Shown here piece after piece: positions 12,123 through 25,700 of a DNA stretch of 64,000 bases. Within the stretch, counting starts at the first letter, position 1; each line of letters starts with the position of its first letter. The DNA comes from Vigna angularis. Taxonomy: Eukaryota; Streptophyta; Magnoliopsida; Fabales; Fabaceae. A model generated the notes under the pieces. That model was not told the DNA's origin. It did not search any database and worked only from the letters and a program-made list of their open reading frames with translations. The stretch covers positions 34,778,090 to 34,842,089 of the forward strand of contig NC_068974.1 in the NCBI RefSeq assembly GCF_016808095.1, written 5' to 3'. A program made the translations under genes and the position numbers.

Positions 12123-13411
12123 ATTTTTTATTGGTAGATACTTTATTTACTTAATTGATTGTCTTTTTGTTAATGCTTAAAATTGAAGAGTTGTGTATGG
12201 ATAAGTTTTTATTGATCGGGTTAATTTTAATAAATTTTCTAATATATTCAATAAAATGTAATTAAAAACAATTTAAATACATTGTTTTTAATATTGTAAG
12301 AGACATTTTAAGGATAATACTATGATAAAAAAATTTAAGTTTCAAAAGATAATACTTTGAATGTTATTAATGACCATGACTATATCATTTCAATTATGAA
12401 ATTGTAAAACCTTGACTCTAAGATAAAATATAATTAAAAGGTCCTCCACGTATATTTAAGAATACACATCTAATTATGATATATCTTTTCATATCGTTCC
12501 TGTGATTTTAATAATAAAAATATGATTACTTTAAGACTTATTAATAGATATTTGAAAGAATATTTTAGAGATGCAAGGTTGAATACTCTAATTCAAGAAA
12601 TCAAATTCTCTACAAACATTTTACCATAACAAAATGCAAATACTTCATTTTACATTTTAATAAAAGTAAGAATGTACATTTATAAGAAAATATTCCGAAG
12701 TGTAAAGAGAATGGAATTATTTTTATTCTATTAAAGTCAATCTTATTTTGGTCAAGAAGTGATTAATGTGAAGAACGATAATCTTAAGCTACGTATCTTA
12801 CACAAGGATCACGATTTTGAAAAAGAAAACATTTTATGGCATAAAAGTTTTGAAAATTACACAACCAGTTCATAAAGTGTAGTCTTTTACTTAGAAACAC
12901 TCCATTTCTTGAAATTCTAAATTTAAGTACATTTTTATAATCAATTAAATTATATTAATAAAATAAAAGTACTACATTGGCTAACATTCTAATGTGATTT
13001 ACCCTGTGCGTGCATGTTTGAGTCAATAAAAAGAAACGTGTTTGCTTTTCACATACAAAGCAGAAATGTGATTTTTTAAGTATAGCACACGCATTTGAAA
13101 ATTGTACTTATTTTTAAAGTTTTCTTTATGTTATGTATTCATAATTAAATTATAAGAAATACTTAATATTATTATTTGCTAAACATTTTAATTTGAAGAC
13201 ATAAATTATCTCTAAATAAATTAGGAAAAACACATATTTGTGTTCACTTTTATAGTGATAACAGAAAATAAACAAAATTATTATTATTATAATTATAAAA
13301 GTCAATTTAAGTAATTTTTACACTTTTAGTGTAAGTAATAGTTTTTTTTATTATAAATAGTTATTTTAATTTAAAAAATAAGGATAAAATAATTATTTTA
13401 GTTTTAAAAGT
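12123..13411. other. Gene-free AT-rich stretch
   Basis: I see no coding region, RNA gene or element end here; only AT-rich intergenic sequence with poly-A and poly-T tracts. Confidence 0.45.
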
Positions 13412-16164
13412 TGTAAGGACCTAAAAATTTGAACTCAGGGTTATTGGGCCTTAATTGTGGCAGCTAGACCTTTAGCAATTTGGGCTCATGACCTTGGTAA
13501 GGAGGCTCTCCTAAAAAGAAAAGGCTGAAGTTCATTTGCCAATTCTCCTTTCTCTCTCTAAAACCCCCTTTTTCCAAATTCGTTTCTGCCTTCTCTCTAG
13601 CCTCCACACTGATTTAGCCATTGCATGTTCTGTTAGGTGGTACCCTAGCGACCGTCTCGTAGAAAGCTTCGAAACCATCCGATTGATTTTACGTTCTTCA
13701 ACCGGTAAGTGGCTTCCTCTTTTCTCCGCTATTTTCGAAATTTAGGGCTTATGGTTCTACTGCTTTTGTGCAATTAGAACTGTCCTCTTTTCAATTCCTG
13801 TCAAGTTTGAGCTCTAAGGGTTGTTCTCATCACCAATGTGATGGTTGTAGGGCACTGCTTAAGTTCTTCCCGGGGTAGGATACTGTTGAAAGTTGTGTTG
13901 TGTGCTAGACTGCTCAACTTTAAGGTAAGGGGAGCTAGTTCTACTCTTGATTTTACTGTGTGGAGTGAATGCATGATAAAATTTGTAGTGGTATGTTGTA
14001 GAAGCATGAACTTGGTTCTAGTTAAACTTGAAATGCATGTATGGAAGTGTGTGTTATGTGAATTGGTGATTGATGTCTATAAACTGTTTGGAATGACTTA
14101 GAATGATGGAATTGTGTATGTTGGAACTGTTTTGGCATGAAAATTCGGTGGTAGTGCTGTTAGAAAGGAAAGCAAGTGTCCTTATGATCAATTTGGGCTA
14201 TTTTAGAAGAAGTGAGGTAGGGATTTTGAGTAAATGAGTGCTGCAGTGTTCCTGGACTGTTTGGGCAGCCTAGACAAGTCCATTGTGACTTGTTAGAAAC
14301 ATAAAAGTGGTCGAAAACATGTTCCAAGTAGTAGAATCAAATTTGGTTCCCTAAATTGTTGAAGTTAGTGTTTTGGAGCTGAAAGTGAACTTTAATCACT
14401 TAAAAATGGTAGTAGAAATGCTTAGAATCATTTGGATAAGTTTAATTAAGTCTAAAACGATAATTAAGAGTCTAAGAAGTTGAGAAAAGTGGTTAGAAAT
14501 GGTCAAGGGAGGTTCTGCTACCATTCTGCAAAATTCTGCAGAATTCTGCGGAATGCGAAAACTGATCGTTCGTCCATGACGGATTTGGACGATTGGTCAT
14601 GCCATGTGCTGAGTGGCGTTCGGTCAAATGTTGGTTTGGGTAACGTTCGTTCTTGGTAGTAGCGTTCGGTCATAATCATGCTTTGGCTTAGGCATTTAGC
14701 ATTCGTCCTTGTCTGGAGAACGTTCGGTTTTAGGGGATGATATTAATAGCGTTCGGTCATTGGTTTAAATAACGATCGCTCAAGTTATGGTTTAGTAACG
14801 ATCGCTCAGGTGTTGTTAGTAGCGTTCGTTCATTCGCTGGTTTAGTAGTGTTCGGTCAGTTGATGGTTTAATTAGCGTTCGGTCAGAGGTTGAATTAGTA
14901 GCGAGCGTCCATAGGTAGTAGCGAGAGTTCATATTGGTGGCGTTCGGCCTTGGTTTAGTTGCGATTGTGAGCGTTCGGCCTTGGTTTAGGTGTTCGGTCT
15001 TGATATGTGTTAGTGATCGTGAATGTTCGGTCTTCATGAGGTTTGATCGTTGAGCGCTCGTTCAAACAATGTCCGTCCAATGGTTTATGACGTTCGTCCA
15101 AATACCCAAGGGATTTTGGCGTTCGTCCAAATAGTGTTCGTCCATTTAAGTGGTGATGTTTTCTGTTATGTTTCCCCTCATTCCAGTAAGCTATGTTATT
15201 TAAATATTTCAGTTACAATTTATGAATGCATTTTCATGTGATCCAAATTGGTTGAAAGTGTATGGTTATAAGTGGTTTATGATGTACATTGTTGATCCAA
15301 AAGGAATATCATGAGATTTAAAATGGTCGGATTGAATCGGAAATTTAGATCTCTCGGTGGGATCAGTTAGTGTATTGAATGAATGTAAGAGGCTTCCATA
15401 TGGGGGGTTATCCCTAACACTCCAACGATCTTTCATTCTTACTTAGAGAGGATTGACGCGTGTGGTGGGAGTAGTGGGAGGTCCTAGGGTAGACGCTATC
15501 ACTGGAGGTCTATTCCGCGGTAACGGACTAGCCTTGTGTATGGTTGGGTGGAACCCCTCGGCAATGGCTTTGCAAAGCAGTAGAGGCCATCACAAGTGTA
15601 CAACCCGCCCCAGCTCTACATACATTCTATGTTCGGACGTGTCTAGAGTCTTAACATGATAGGATGCTTGTCTTGATGAGTTTTATGAAAAAAATGCTTA
15701 TGTTTATGGTGACTAAGGTGTTTATGTGGGTATGGATATTCTGGGAAATGCTAGATTGATTGAAAATGAATTGTATGATTGTTTGAGACCTAGCTCACCC
15801 TTGCATTTGCATGTGTTTGCTTTCCCCTTGCGATGATCATCCAATCCTTTGGATGTGAGCAGTAGGTGATGATGTACCTTTGGAGCAAGCTTTGGAAGTT
15901 GAGGAAGACCCAGCCCTTAGTGCTTAGGATTTCTACTAGCTCTTATTTTAAACAGCTCTTTATTTTGAAAGACTTCTAGCCTCCATGTTATCATAATCTG
16001 TATTTTGGAGAATTATGAACTTGTACTTAAGTTTTAAAACTTCCCAGCCAGACTTGGATAACTGTACTCCTTAATTCTATCTATTGTGTACTCTTAACTG
16101 CTTTCTATTATTATAATCCATGCATTCTACATATATACATTGCTATATATTTTGGGATGTCACA
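13412..16164 (+). mobile_element. Long LTR-like unit, 2.75 kb, GC-richer than flanks
   Basis: The unit begins TGTAAGGACC and ends GGGATGTCACA, and base composition changes sharply at both borders. TTTAAAA lies near the left end (13403-13409) and directly after the right end (16165-16171). This is not a clean 5-bp duplication and could be chance in such AT-rich DNA. A block at about 15450-15650 resembles the minus-strand block at 3280-3420 in the solo LTR. It has no pol or gag motifs. Open frames within it (for example at 13536 and 15453) show no domain. I interpret it as a solo LTR of an unclassified, probably related family. Confidence 0.6.
14567..15145 (+). repeat. GCGTTCGGTCA minisatellite
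   Basis: Words of the form AGCGTTCGGTCA, GCGTTCGTCCA and ACGATCGCTCA recur more than twenty times over about 580 bp. They are separated by variable spacers such as TTGGTTTAGTA, and spacing is irregular at about 20-40 bp. The array is rich in CpG, in contrast to the AT-rich surroundings. It lies wholly inside the LTR-like unit. Confidence 0.8.
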
Positions 16165-17125
16165 TTTAAAAATACTTATAGAATAAAACTAAAAACAAAA
16201 TGTGTAAAAAAATAAAAATCCTCTTTATGTAATAGCGTTTATATAAAATAGTTAACACAACATGTAATAATATTGTTTGAATAAAACTATAATTTGAATA
16301 GAAACAACAAAGATTGTTTTGTGCTTTATATTTTCTATGAAATTTAGTTTTGGTGTCTATGTTTTGAATTGATAACTTTAATCCCATGCTTAGTGAATAT
16401 AACATTTAATAAGGATTTTGTATTATCATAAAATTTAAAGAGAAAGGTAACAAAATAAATATAAATTCATTGACCACCGCTAAAATTTGAGATAAAGTTA
16501 GAATTTTCAAACCCTTATCCCTTTTGACCGATTTCTTTTTAAGAAAAATAAAGATAAAAATAAAAAATAATTTAAAAAATTAATTATTTTTCACAGAGTT
16601 TACTAACTTACATAATCTCTTAAAGTATATAAATTTACTAAATTTTAGTAAAATAAAAATTCTTATTTATAAAAAAAACATACTCTAATCATAGAAATAT
16701 TTTAATAATTTTGATTTTTAATTTAAAGTAAAAAAAAATAAAAAATAATTAAAATACTTTTAATCTTAAAATTTATAATCTATAATATACGAAGATATTT
16801 TTGTCAACTAAAATTTAATACAAAAGTTATCTAAGTTAACAAACTCTTTATTTAAAAATTATTTAATAACCTAAATCATTATCATTTATATATTAATTTT
16901 AATTTATAAAAACATAATTTAACATATAAAAATTATTATTATTTTAATTTATTTAATTAAAAACATTAATGAATCAATTAAAACTTAAAAATATATTATA
17001 ATATATATAAACAAATTTAAATATGTAAAACAAAAATAATTGACGAACTAACCTTTAATGCTGGTCCCACTTTATTTTTGGGGAACAACAGTGGTGTCGA
17101 AAGCCAGATGAACTGACATGTTTTG

Positions 17126-17220
17126 GCACGTGTGGAGCACATGATTTGCAAATAGTTTCGAAAACAAACACGTTCAAAGACACATGTGAGAGCTCACTGT
17201 AACTCAACACTCGCACGTGC
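17126..17220. promoter_or_regulatory. Two G-box (CACGTG) elements
   Basis: GGCACGTGTGG (core 17127-17132) and TCGCACGTGCT (core 17214-17219) are perfect G-box cores 87 bp apart in a locally GC-richer island. In plants such pairs mark bZIP/bHLH-responsive promoters. No gene start was identified nearby, so the role is uncertain. Confidence 0.3.
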
Positions 17221-18336
17221 TTTGTTGTCGTTTTTATTATCACTCTTTCTAACTTTGGTGGAATGAAAGTGACAAATCAACGATTCCATATTCCTTTTAT
17301 TTAATTTAAAATTCACTTTTCTTTATTCAATTTCAAAGTTTCAAACTAATTTGATGTGAAACTAATTTTGTTCAGACTATCAAAGTTGTGTGTTGGCTTC
17401 AGATTACTCATGTGCTGGAACTTGTTGGCATTACTTTATTACTTGTTCTAATTGTCTTGTGAAATTCATTTATCATTTTTGTACTTATTTTTATTATAAA
17501 AGCACTATAAAAAAAAGTCATTTTTTCCAAAGTATTAATTTATCTAAGAAAAGTACATTTTAAACAATTAAAAGTGATTTCTTTGAGTTGATATTCAAAT
17601 CATATAAAAGAAAATTAATCATAATTCTATAAAATAATTAGTGAAATTTAAACCAAACTCAATCCAACTGATAAAATGAAGTTTGTAGTACACTTATATA
17701 CTATAATTTGGTTTTAGATATAAAACTTCCAACAATTAATATAAAATATAATATAAAAAACACTATTATAAAATAGATTTTTACGTTGATATCTTACATT
17801 AATTAATTAATTGACATTGAAAAATAAAAAAATAAAAGAGAGCTCATATCTCAGAAAATATGAGAAACTCTCAATAATGTGAAAAATGCCAATTTGACAT
17901 CGAAAAGATCACTTTTGTTCACCTTCATTCATCTTACTCAGCGAAAATTTATATATGAAATTACATGCTAAAGTTTTGAGCGTCGGAAATTACTATTTTT
18001 GATGTCAATGCAATTTCCAAAGTAATTTTTTTATTAAAGCTTTGTTACGAGTATGTCAATTCTTCTGATTATATATTCTCCCTCTTACATTTAATATAAT
18101 TAACTTATAGCTCAACTTAAATTTCTAATAAAATATATAATAACCATTATAAAAATAAAAACTTATATTATAATTACTTTTAGATTTTTCTATTTCACTA
18201 TCTTTATTTTTTATTGGTTTTTAATTAGTGACCATGGTACATTCAGAATTTATATATTTTTTAGAATTTCACTATTCTAAAATGGGATATAATTTAAAAT
18301 ATTTCAATACTATTTTCAACCAGAAAATTATCAATT

Positions 18337-18341
<5 letters not shown>

Positions 18342-18425
<84 letters not shown>
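18342..18425. repeat. TA dinucleotide microsatellite, ~84 bp
   Basis: An uninterrupted alternating TA tract, the longest of three in this window. Confidence 0.95.
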
Positions 18426-18428
<3 letters not shown>

Positions 18429-21131
18429 AACAAGGTCGAGTTTATATCTAAACTAGATATGATTAAAAATTAATTTTCCACAACTTCTTTTGACTTTAAC
18501 CTTATAGCCTTTTAATTTTTGTAAACTATTTATGATAATATTCTTCTTTAAATATTTATTATTTTCTAACATTTTTTCAGTGCTGTTGAATAATGAAACA
18601 TTTATTTGTTTTTCAGTGTCGACACTTTGTCTCCTCCAATTTGGAAGGATCATTGAAAAGATTTTTCTATAGTGACAACACATATCAAATATGTATCTTT
18701 ATAATATTATTGCAATTAAGATTGAGGCAAATGTTAAGCATGCTACGTATTTGTTTTTGTTGGTTATTATCATTAATTTTAAATTCCAAATATATAGGTT
18801 CTTATATCAATGTATATCAAGGTGGCAAATTTACAAACCCAAATTTTCAAATTATTTTTTATTTAAATTTACAAATCGAGTTTTCGTTTGTTGTGATTCA
18901 GTGTTGTAGATGTGGCAAATTTAAGATAAAATGTTTGATGTCTTGATTTTAAAAAAAAAGTTATAAATACTTCTGGATTTTTGAAACAACTCTTTAATTA
19001 TACAATAAGAAAGTAATAAACAGAAGAAAATTGAGAATGTGTTAAAAAGAAACTTATGGATAAGAATTGTATGTATTATGATATCATTAATTATATATTA
19101 TTCCTCTCACGTAGTTTTTTATTTTAAAAAAATTGAATTGTCACAACCGACTAATTAGTTGAAAATGAAAAGTAATACTTTTCCACCATTATGACTAAAT
19201 TAATTACCTAAGAAACACACGATTTTAAATCTAATTATAATTTGAAAGAAGAAGTCAAACTCTTTTAATCCAAATGATTTTGAATGAAATTCTATTTACC
19301 AACAACTATAATTAAAAGAATTTTCAAAGGTGATTTTTGTCATCATATATTTGGCTGAATGTTCTTAACTTTATCGCTGAAATTAAGGAAGCGAAATGGA
19401 ATATAAGATTTACCCTTTTCAATTATGAAATTAATTTGTTAGCATCTAGTAGATCAGATTAAAATATATTTCGATATTTATTTTTATTAAAATTTATTTT
19501 GGTCTTTTCATCTTTTATCAGTTTATTTAGATTTTTTTAACTTTGAAATTTGAATGAGGAATAAAAAATACATTTAACCTCACTTTTATGTATACTCTAT
19601 ATAACTTATTTTCCCTTGAAGCATTATGGAAAGGCAAAGTGATGATGGAATTTATTTATAATTGATGTATTTCAAATAAAAGTTATTTTCAATAAAATAG
19701 AAGTTTATTTTTCTCTTAAGGAGCACCTATGATAAGTTTTAGGTAGATTAGCCTTGATATTTTGATACTAAAAAATTACTAGGAGAAAAAAAGTGATAGT
19801 ATGAGAAGAAAAGAGTAATCCTTTAACAATAAATATCATATTTTTTATTTATTTATAGAAAATAAATATATAATCCTATTTTAATAATAGAGACAATGTT
19901 TTGGACCACATCTCTTTCCATGTTTTTTGAGGAGATTTTTCTTGTGAAAATTTGTTTTTATTATTTCTATTGGTTAGGGTCTATACTAGAGCTATCGAAG
20001 GAGAAATTTTGGTGGTTAGGAAGAATTAGTCATCACCATGACAATGAAAACAAATATATATATTTTTTAAAACAATTTGTATTCTCTATTTTATCATTGG
20101 ATATTTATTGGCTAATCACAACCAATACATATCATCCAGAAAAATTCGTACATATCAATGACCAAAATCAACCAATATAAACATGTTTTGCCCTTTTCTT
20201 ATCATCAAATTATTGTTATCACCATCATTAATATGAAATTAAAGTAAAACTAATCACTCTTAATCATCTCACCAATAAACATTTTTATTTTATTTTATTT
20301 TATTTTAATTGCTAGGTAGCATATTGAGGCTTACCTAGCTACTTGGTAGGTGTTGGATCTTGCATCTCTATTGTGTAGTGTTCCCTATTGATTGACAAAA
20401 AACATTGGATTATGGAACCAAATAAGGAATCCAAAGCCAAAAGAGAGATTGGTCAATAACTACCACTTTGTCAAGAAAGTAAACAATCACCAAACATTGT
20501 GTTTCTCTTACCAATTGTATACACTAGACAGTGTATATAATTAGTAAGAGTTTAATTTCAGAACGTCAAAAATAATATATAATAAACTTATACATTTATC
20601 TTTAATTTTTTTTTATATAGTATGCATCTTATTCATCAGTGTTGAATCTTTTCTGATGAAAAAACCCAGTAAATAAAAACTAAAGAAGTTAAAATTCAAA
20701 ATAGCAACGGAAATAAAGATTATTGTAAGAACAATTTTCTTTCTCTTAAATTTCAAAGATTACATGGAGCAAAACACCATCAACTATTTGTATGATGATG
20801 ATGTTTAATTTAGGTGTTACAACAAGTTGGAGACTGTGATCAGCAAGTGAATGAATCTCTTAACATTGGATTTTTCATACGAAGCAAATTGGATTGACTA
20901 ACATGATCATAGGACTGAAAACAGGAACTTCTTACCAGATATAGCAGCAATGACATTCTTTTCCTCATGCATGGAATTGAATTAGCCTAATAAATCCTAG
21001 CCCTGAATTGATTTTTATTAGTTCTAATTGATTCCTTGAAGTTCTCCTTAGGAGACAATCATTGGAACATTTTTTGTGAATGTCTAAACTATATGTTTTA
21101 TATTTAATTAAAATTGATATGATTTTGTTTT

Positions 21132-22585
21132 TCAAGTCCAAAGGGGCTCCCATAGTGAGTTTGGGCTAGTGTTCTCCTCAAAGAAGTTGTTCACGCCGCT
21201 TTGATAGCCACCGGTGTGAGGAGGAGTTGAAATGAAATTGTCGACTGATTGTTGTGGTGATTCCTGTGGACTCTGTGCCATTTCCATGCAGATCAGAGCC
21301 ACAAGATTGGCTTGCTGAAGTTGCATGGTTACAAGCTCAGCTTGTGATTTGGCCAATTGTGCTTGAAGTTCATTCACCTGCTTCTGGAGCTGGCAGATTG
21401 CTCCTGCACAGCCATAAACAGGGTCTCTTATTCTTGCACTAGCCTCGTAAACCATGCTGGTCACTGCATCAGCCCTCTGAGACTCTGGAAGTTCCTGAAA
21501 GGTATGTGCAACAACATGTTTAGATGACGAAATGAAAAACCTTGACAAAAGCATTTATTGGTTCCAAAATTAGGTATCTGTTGATTGCTTCTAGATCTCA
21601 GATTTCATTTTTAAAGACTTATCAAAGACCGAGACTTGGAATACAGAAGATTGTTAAATGAATATCACCACTTGGAGACCCCACCAGGTGTTTGTTAAAA
21701 TTAGGTGGTTGATAACGCATTTGTTATCGTATTAGAACACTATGCTCCATTTCTTCTAATCGGGTAAAGGCCCTCATTGACCTTAGAAAAAACAATTAAA
21801 GTCAGAAGCTTGGCATAATTAGTCTTTAGTACCTTTTACTTTTCAAGTTTCACTGCTAAAGTAGGGAATACTTTTTACAAAAATCAAATCTGTTACTTCT
21901 TATAAAGTAATTTTTGTTTTGAATCCATAAAGAAAACTGTTTACTCATCATGTGTAGAAATATGTTATCTGTCATCTCTTTTCACAAATAAAAAGAAAGA
22001 GAAAAGACAGTTTTTTTTTTTTGTAGGAGAGATTATTTTTAGAGGCTAGAAGTGAATATTGTGTGTGTGTGTGTGCAGAGGATGCTTTGTCGGGTGATAA
22101 GTACAAAAATGGAGAGTTTCCTAAAATCTTGTTGGAACTCCATGATCTCAAAGATCAATGCTTAATTTTGTGAAAATTAATAATGCATATGAAGGAATTA
22201 ATTAACATGTACCACGATATCTCACACACAGACTTCAGATAGCAGAAACATGTTGAAAAACGTTTTTGATTTGGTTTAGATTGAAGACAGGGAATCAAAT
22301 AAGTATGGTTTTAAAGGGTGATGTGAGCAGAACCTGTAGGAACTTGATGATGTTGCTGGCACCAAACACACGGTGAGCAATGGTAAACTTTGCAGGTTCA
22401 GTGGGAGGGAAATAAGGTGCCAGAACACATTTCTCAGCACATCTTCTCCTCAAAATCTTGCATGCAGCACAAGGGCTCATGACAACAGTGGGAGGTGGAG
22501 GAGGTGGTGGTGAAGAAGAAGAGGAAGTGGGGGAGTGAGAAAGTGGAGCAGAGGAAGTAGGGGTGTATGTGTCACTGCTCTCCAT
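21132..22585 (-). CDS. LBD11: LOB-domain transcription factor, LBD1/LBD11 type
   Basis: Two exons, 22585-22334 and 21494-21132, with a GT-AG intron of 839 bp, give a 204-residue class I LBD protein, a plant nuclear DNA-binding regulator of organ-boundary and meristem/cambium programmes. The zinc-finger-like block is C39-x2-C-x6-C-x3-C53. The GAS block starts at F74-G-A-S, DPVYG is at 108-112, and the coiled coil L120-x6-L-x3-L-x6-L138 is perfect. The intron falls after FLQ within the GAS region, its usual place in the family. A Ser/Pro-rich leader (residues 2-35) precedes the domain. I chose the ATG giving MESSD; an upstream in-frame ATG at 22666 would add 27 polar residues that look like 5' leader. 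The choice between LBD1 and LBD11 is not certain. Confidence 0.93.
22059..22075. repeat. TG dinucleotide run in the LBD intron
   Basis: A short GTGTGTGTGTGTGTG tract within the intron. No functional meaning is evident. Confidence 0.8.
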
Positions 22586-22740
22586 CTCAGTTTCTAACCT
22601 TGTTTGTTTGTTTGTCTGTTCCTTTGTGTGTTTCTGTTCTCTGGTTGTGTCGTGTTTGAGGGACACAAAGAAAGAAAGAAAGAAGAAGAGGGTGTGCTTG
22701 TGGCTTGGTGGGGTTTGTTAATGGAAGCTGAATCCTAATC

Positions 22741-22752
22741 CTTTTTATAAAG
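22741..22752 (-). promoter_or_regulatory. TATA box of the LBD gene
   Basis: On the minus strand the sequence reads CTTTATAAAAAG, about 155 bp upstream of the chosen start codon. This places transcription start near 22715. The leader between contains CTTT/GAAA-rich sequence (22660-22690). Confidence 0.6.
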
Positions 22753-25700
22753 AAAAGGAGAAGCTGGAAGCATGTCATGGCATGGAAAAGTGATGTCACA
22801 GTTGAATTTCGTTAACCTACGTGGCTGCTTGTGGTTTCCCACTTCTTGGTTAGGTGTTGTGGATTTGGCTCATTGTATGAATCAAAACTCTTCCTCTTTG
22901 AAAAATACCCTTTTCAAGACACATTCAGATTGTGATTTCCCCGCTTTTTACTTCAATCAACAATTTCCAAAACAATAAATAAAAATTATTCCCCACAATT
23001 AATTTCCTTCCATAACGAACCATCTTCTGCATTTTCCACACAAAATCTTTTGTGGTTTGCCTAACTTGTCTAGGAATGTGGAAAGTGCTTTCCCCTGTAC
23101 ATAGTTAGAAAAACATACAAACCTATGTATATGTTTGAATAATCATGTCCTCTTTACTCTCCACCTTTGTTGGACTTGAGTTTTATTACACCATGCCCTC
23201 AAAACCAAAATGAATCACACATTAACTGTCACCAACATGCTTAAATCTCTCATTCACAGTATACAATTCTCCTTCTCAAAATCATTTTACGTGTATAACA
23301 AGTAAGTTACATATATAAATTAGACCATTCTACGTTACTCCTTCGTTTGTTTGTTTTCGATTTTTCCCTCTTATCCTTGAACCTTGTCATAATGGACAAC
23401 ACAATGAAAAGCAGCCCCAGAAGACAAATAAAAAACAATCATATCCTTGAGCTAGTCACAGTTTTTGTTTTTCTTCCTTAAATTTGCTTAGTATGGTCGA
23501 CTAAACATCTGGCTCATAATAACATAACCCTTTATGTATGTTATCTGACTATGAAACTCATTATATAATTTTACTGCATGAAATGTTCCTTGCAGTGAGT
23601 AACACGTTATCAGATGTTATTTTTGTGCAAAGTGACTTGTATGAGGAATTGAAGTGTGGAGTGGAGAATCCGATATTAGAGGAAAATTAGTGAAATGAGT
23701 AGTATATGTATATCATGAGAATAATCTAAAAATTTATTGTATTATTCTAAGTTTGAAATTGCTGAGAATTTAACGTAGATCTAAGTCTTATAATAAGTAA
23801 AAATGATCAAGTTGAATATAAAATAAAAATAACCGATAAAGTCATCATATTAAGTGTAAGTGTTCGAAAATCAATGCTTCTCATAACCACAGACACCTCA
23901 GTACCATGAGCAGTTGTGTTCATCCAAACAACAACGTATTAACAAGCGACAACCATAGCCAACAAAATAGCCAAATGTCCTAATTAGATTCCTAATCCTG
24001 AATAACTTACATAATGATAATGATGGTTATTGGATAATTGGGTTTTGATTAAGTCAATAAAAGATTAAAAGTCCATTAAATGTCCCAAGTAAAGTAAGTG
24101 GGTCTTTTTACACAAACACTTATCATAACATTGATTAAGACTGAAATTGATATTTTTTTTTTTACAAACACTTATTATAAGGCCGAAATTGATTTGAGCA
24201 TCTAAGAACATAAAAAATCAAACGAAAAAAAAATCAAGAAATATAAGGGAATATTCAACTTTACATAAATATTTAAATTTTAGATTAAAAGTAATATTAA
24301 TCTTTTATGTGTTTCAATGCAATAAATCATCTCTTCAAAGACTTACTAAAGATTACATAAAGTATTTTATATGAATTGATTTATGACTCTCTTATTACAT
24401 ACTTAATGACTCTTTTCTTGTGCGTAAAAACAGTTTGTTAGAGATGGTATCAGAGTATGTTGCTGCCACGATAGAGACAAGAGTAGCTTTCTAATTTCTA
24501 CTCACTCAACTACTACAAAAGCTCTGCTTATTGATACAGAAACTCTCTGTAATAAGTTTTTGGTGGAAATTATGTGCACACGTTTCTTTGGGTGTATGTG
24601 CTTGTTTGTATGCCTGTGGCAGCTCGTTGAACATTGATATCCATGTAAGAAAATATCCATAATTAGCAAACTCAATTACCTGAATTCAAAATAGCCACCA
24701 AATAAAAAAGAAGTCATCTAATACTGTCTAGAAAAATAATGCCTAAAATTTTAATGTATTTTTTATAAAAATATAAAGATTTTATGTAAATTAAATATTA
24801 ATATCAGCTAAATTTATAATATATAAGTAAGTGAATTATTTATATATTTTTTTTATATAGGTAAATTTATAATATATAAAGTGGTAATCATTACTATTCA
24901 ATGTGAATGGGTTTGAGATTTTCTACCTCCTATTCTACAAAATTGGGAAGCTTCTTGTAAGTTGATCTTTTATGAAATGTCTAAAGTTGATAATGAGTGA
25001 TTGGAGTTCCTAAAAATCCATTTCAACACTGAAAAAAGTGAAAATTTTAATATCTAAACATATATAACGTATAATGTAATAATTAGAGTTAAAACCTAAT
25101 TGGATCAAACTAAACTCGTTTCAATTAAGGAATAATTGGATCGACCCAAATTTAATTATCAACATTTTATTTTATTTCAAACTCAACCCAATTCAAGTGA
25201 CAAACAATGACTTATTCAACTTATAGCTACCTCGAATCAATTATAAGTTATAATTATTCTACTCATTTTTATTTATTTACTTATTTATTTTACACGAAAT
25301 TCAAACAATAAAATAATTTATATATAAATTTAGTAACATGAAATTCATTATGCAATGCATACATCTAGTGGATTTAGAACACCCAAGTCAAATTTTGCAT
25401 AATTCACGATTTTTGAACTTTCAAGATGATTATTGTATAATAGATGGCGCCAATACTATAATGTACAATGAGACATGAAGTTCTTAAATAGTCATTATTT
25501 AAAACTGGGATTCGAACTTATCTTCTTCAAATGATTAATTTTTCCACGACTTAGAAAATTTTAATTTTATAAATTTCAACTTTGCGGTGGAAGCAGTTGG
25601 ACCTTTATAATTTATTACGTTTTTCTTCCTCGGTTGTTCTGTGTAGCTCTAAAGATTTCTTTTGCGTGTGGACCTTAAGAAAAGAACACCATCACTTTAA

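Larger units (their letters stand above)
16165..21131. other. Gene-free stretch between LTR-like unit and LBD gene
   Basis: Mostly very AT-rich DNA with no recognisable exon. Open frames near 18593 and 19896 are long for this composition but show no known motif. Features inside it (a G-box pair, a TA microsatellite and a short TTTTA run at about 20282-20305) are minor. The last few hundred bases before 21131 probably include the 3' untranslated region of the LBD gene. Confidence 0.4.

Noticed and set aside
18593..18946. 117-codon open frame next to the TA microsatellite
   Set aside because: No family motif. Low-complexity hydrophobic composition is expected from AT-rich DNA.
19430..19580. 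A further copy of the GGGTTAAATATG MITE family
   Set aside because: Only one arm-like segment resembles the family (words such as TATTTTGGTC and ATACATTTAACC). The matching inverted arm is missing.
24447..24465. Initiator-tRNA primer-binding-site-like ATGGTATCAGAG
   Set aside because: There is no LTR end directly before it in correct TG...CA form and no retroelement coding sequence after it, so it is left as a possible relic.
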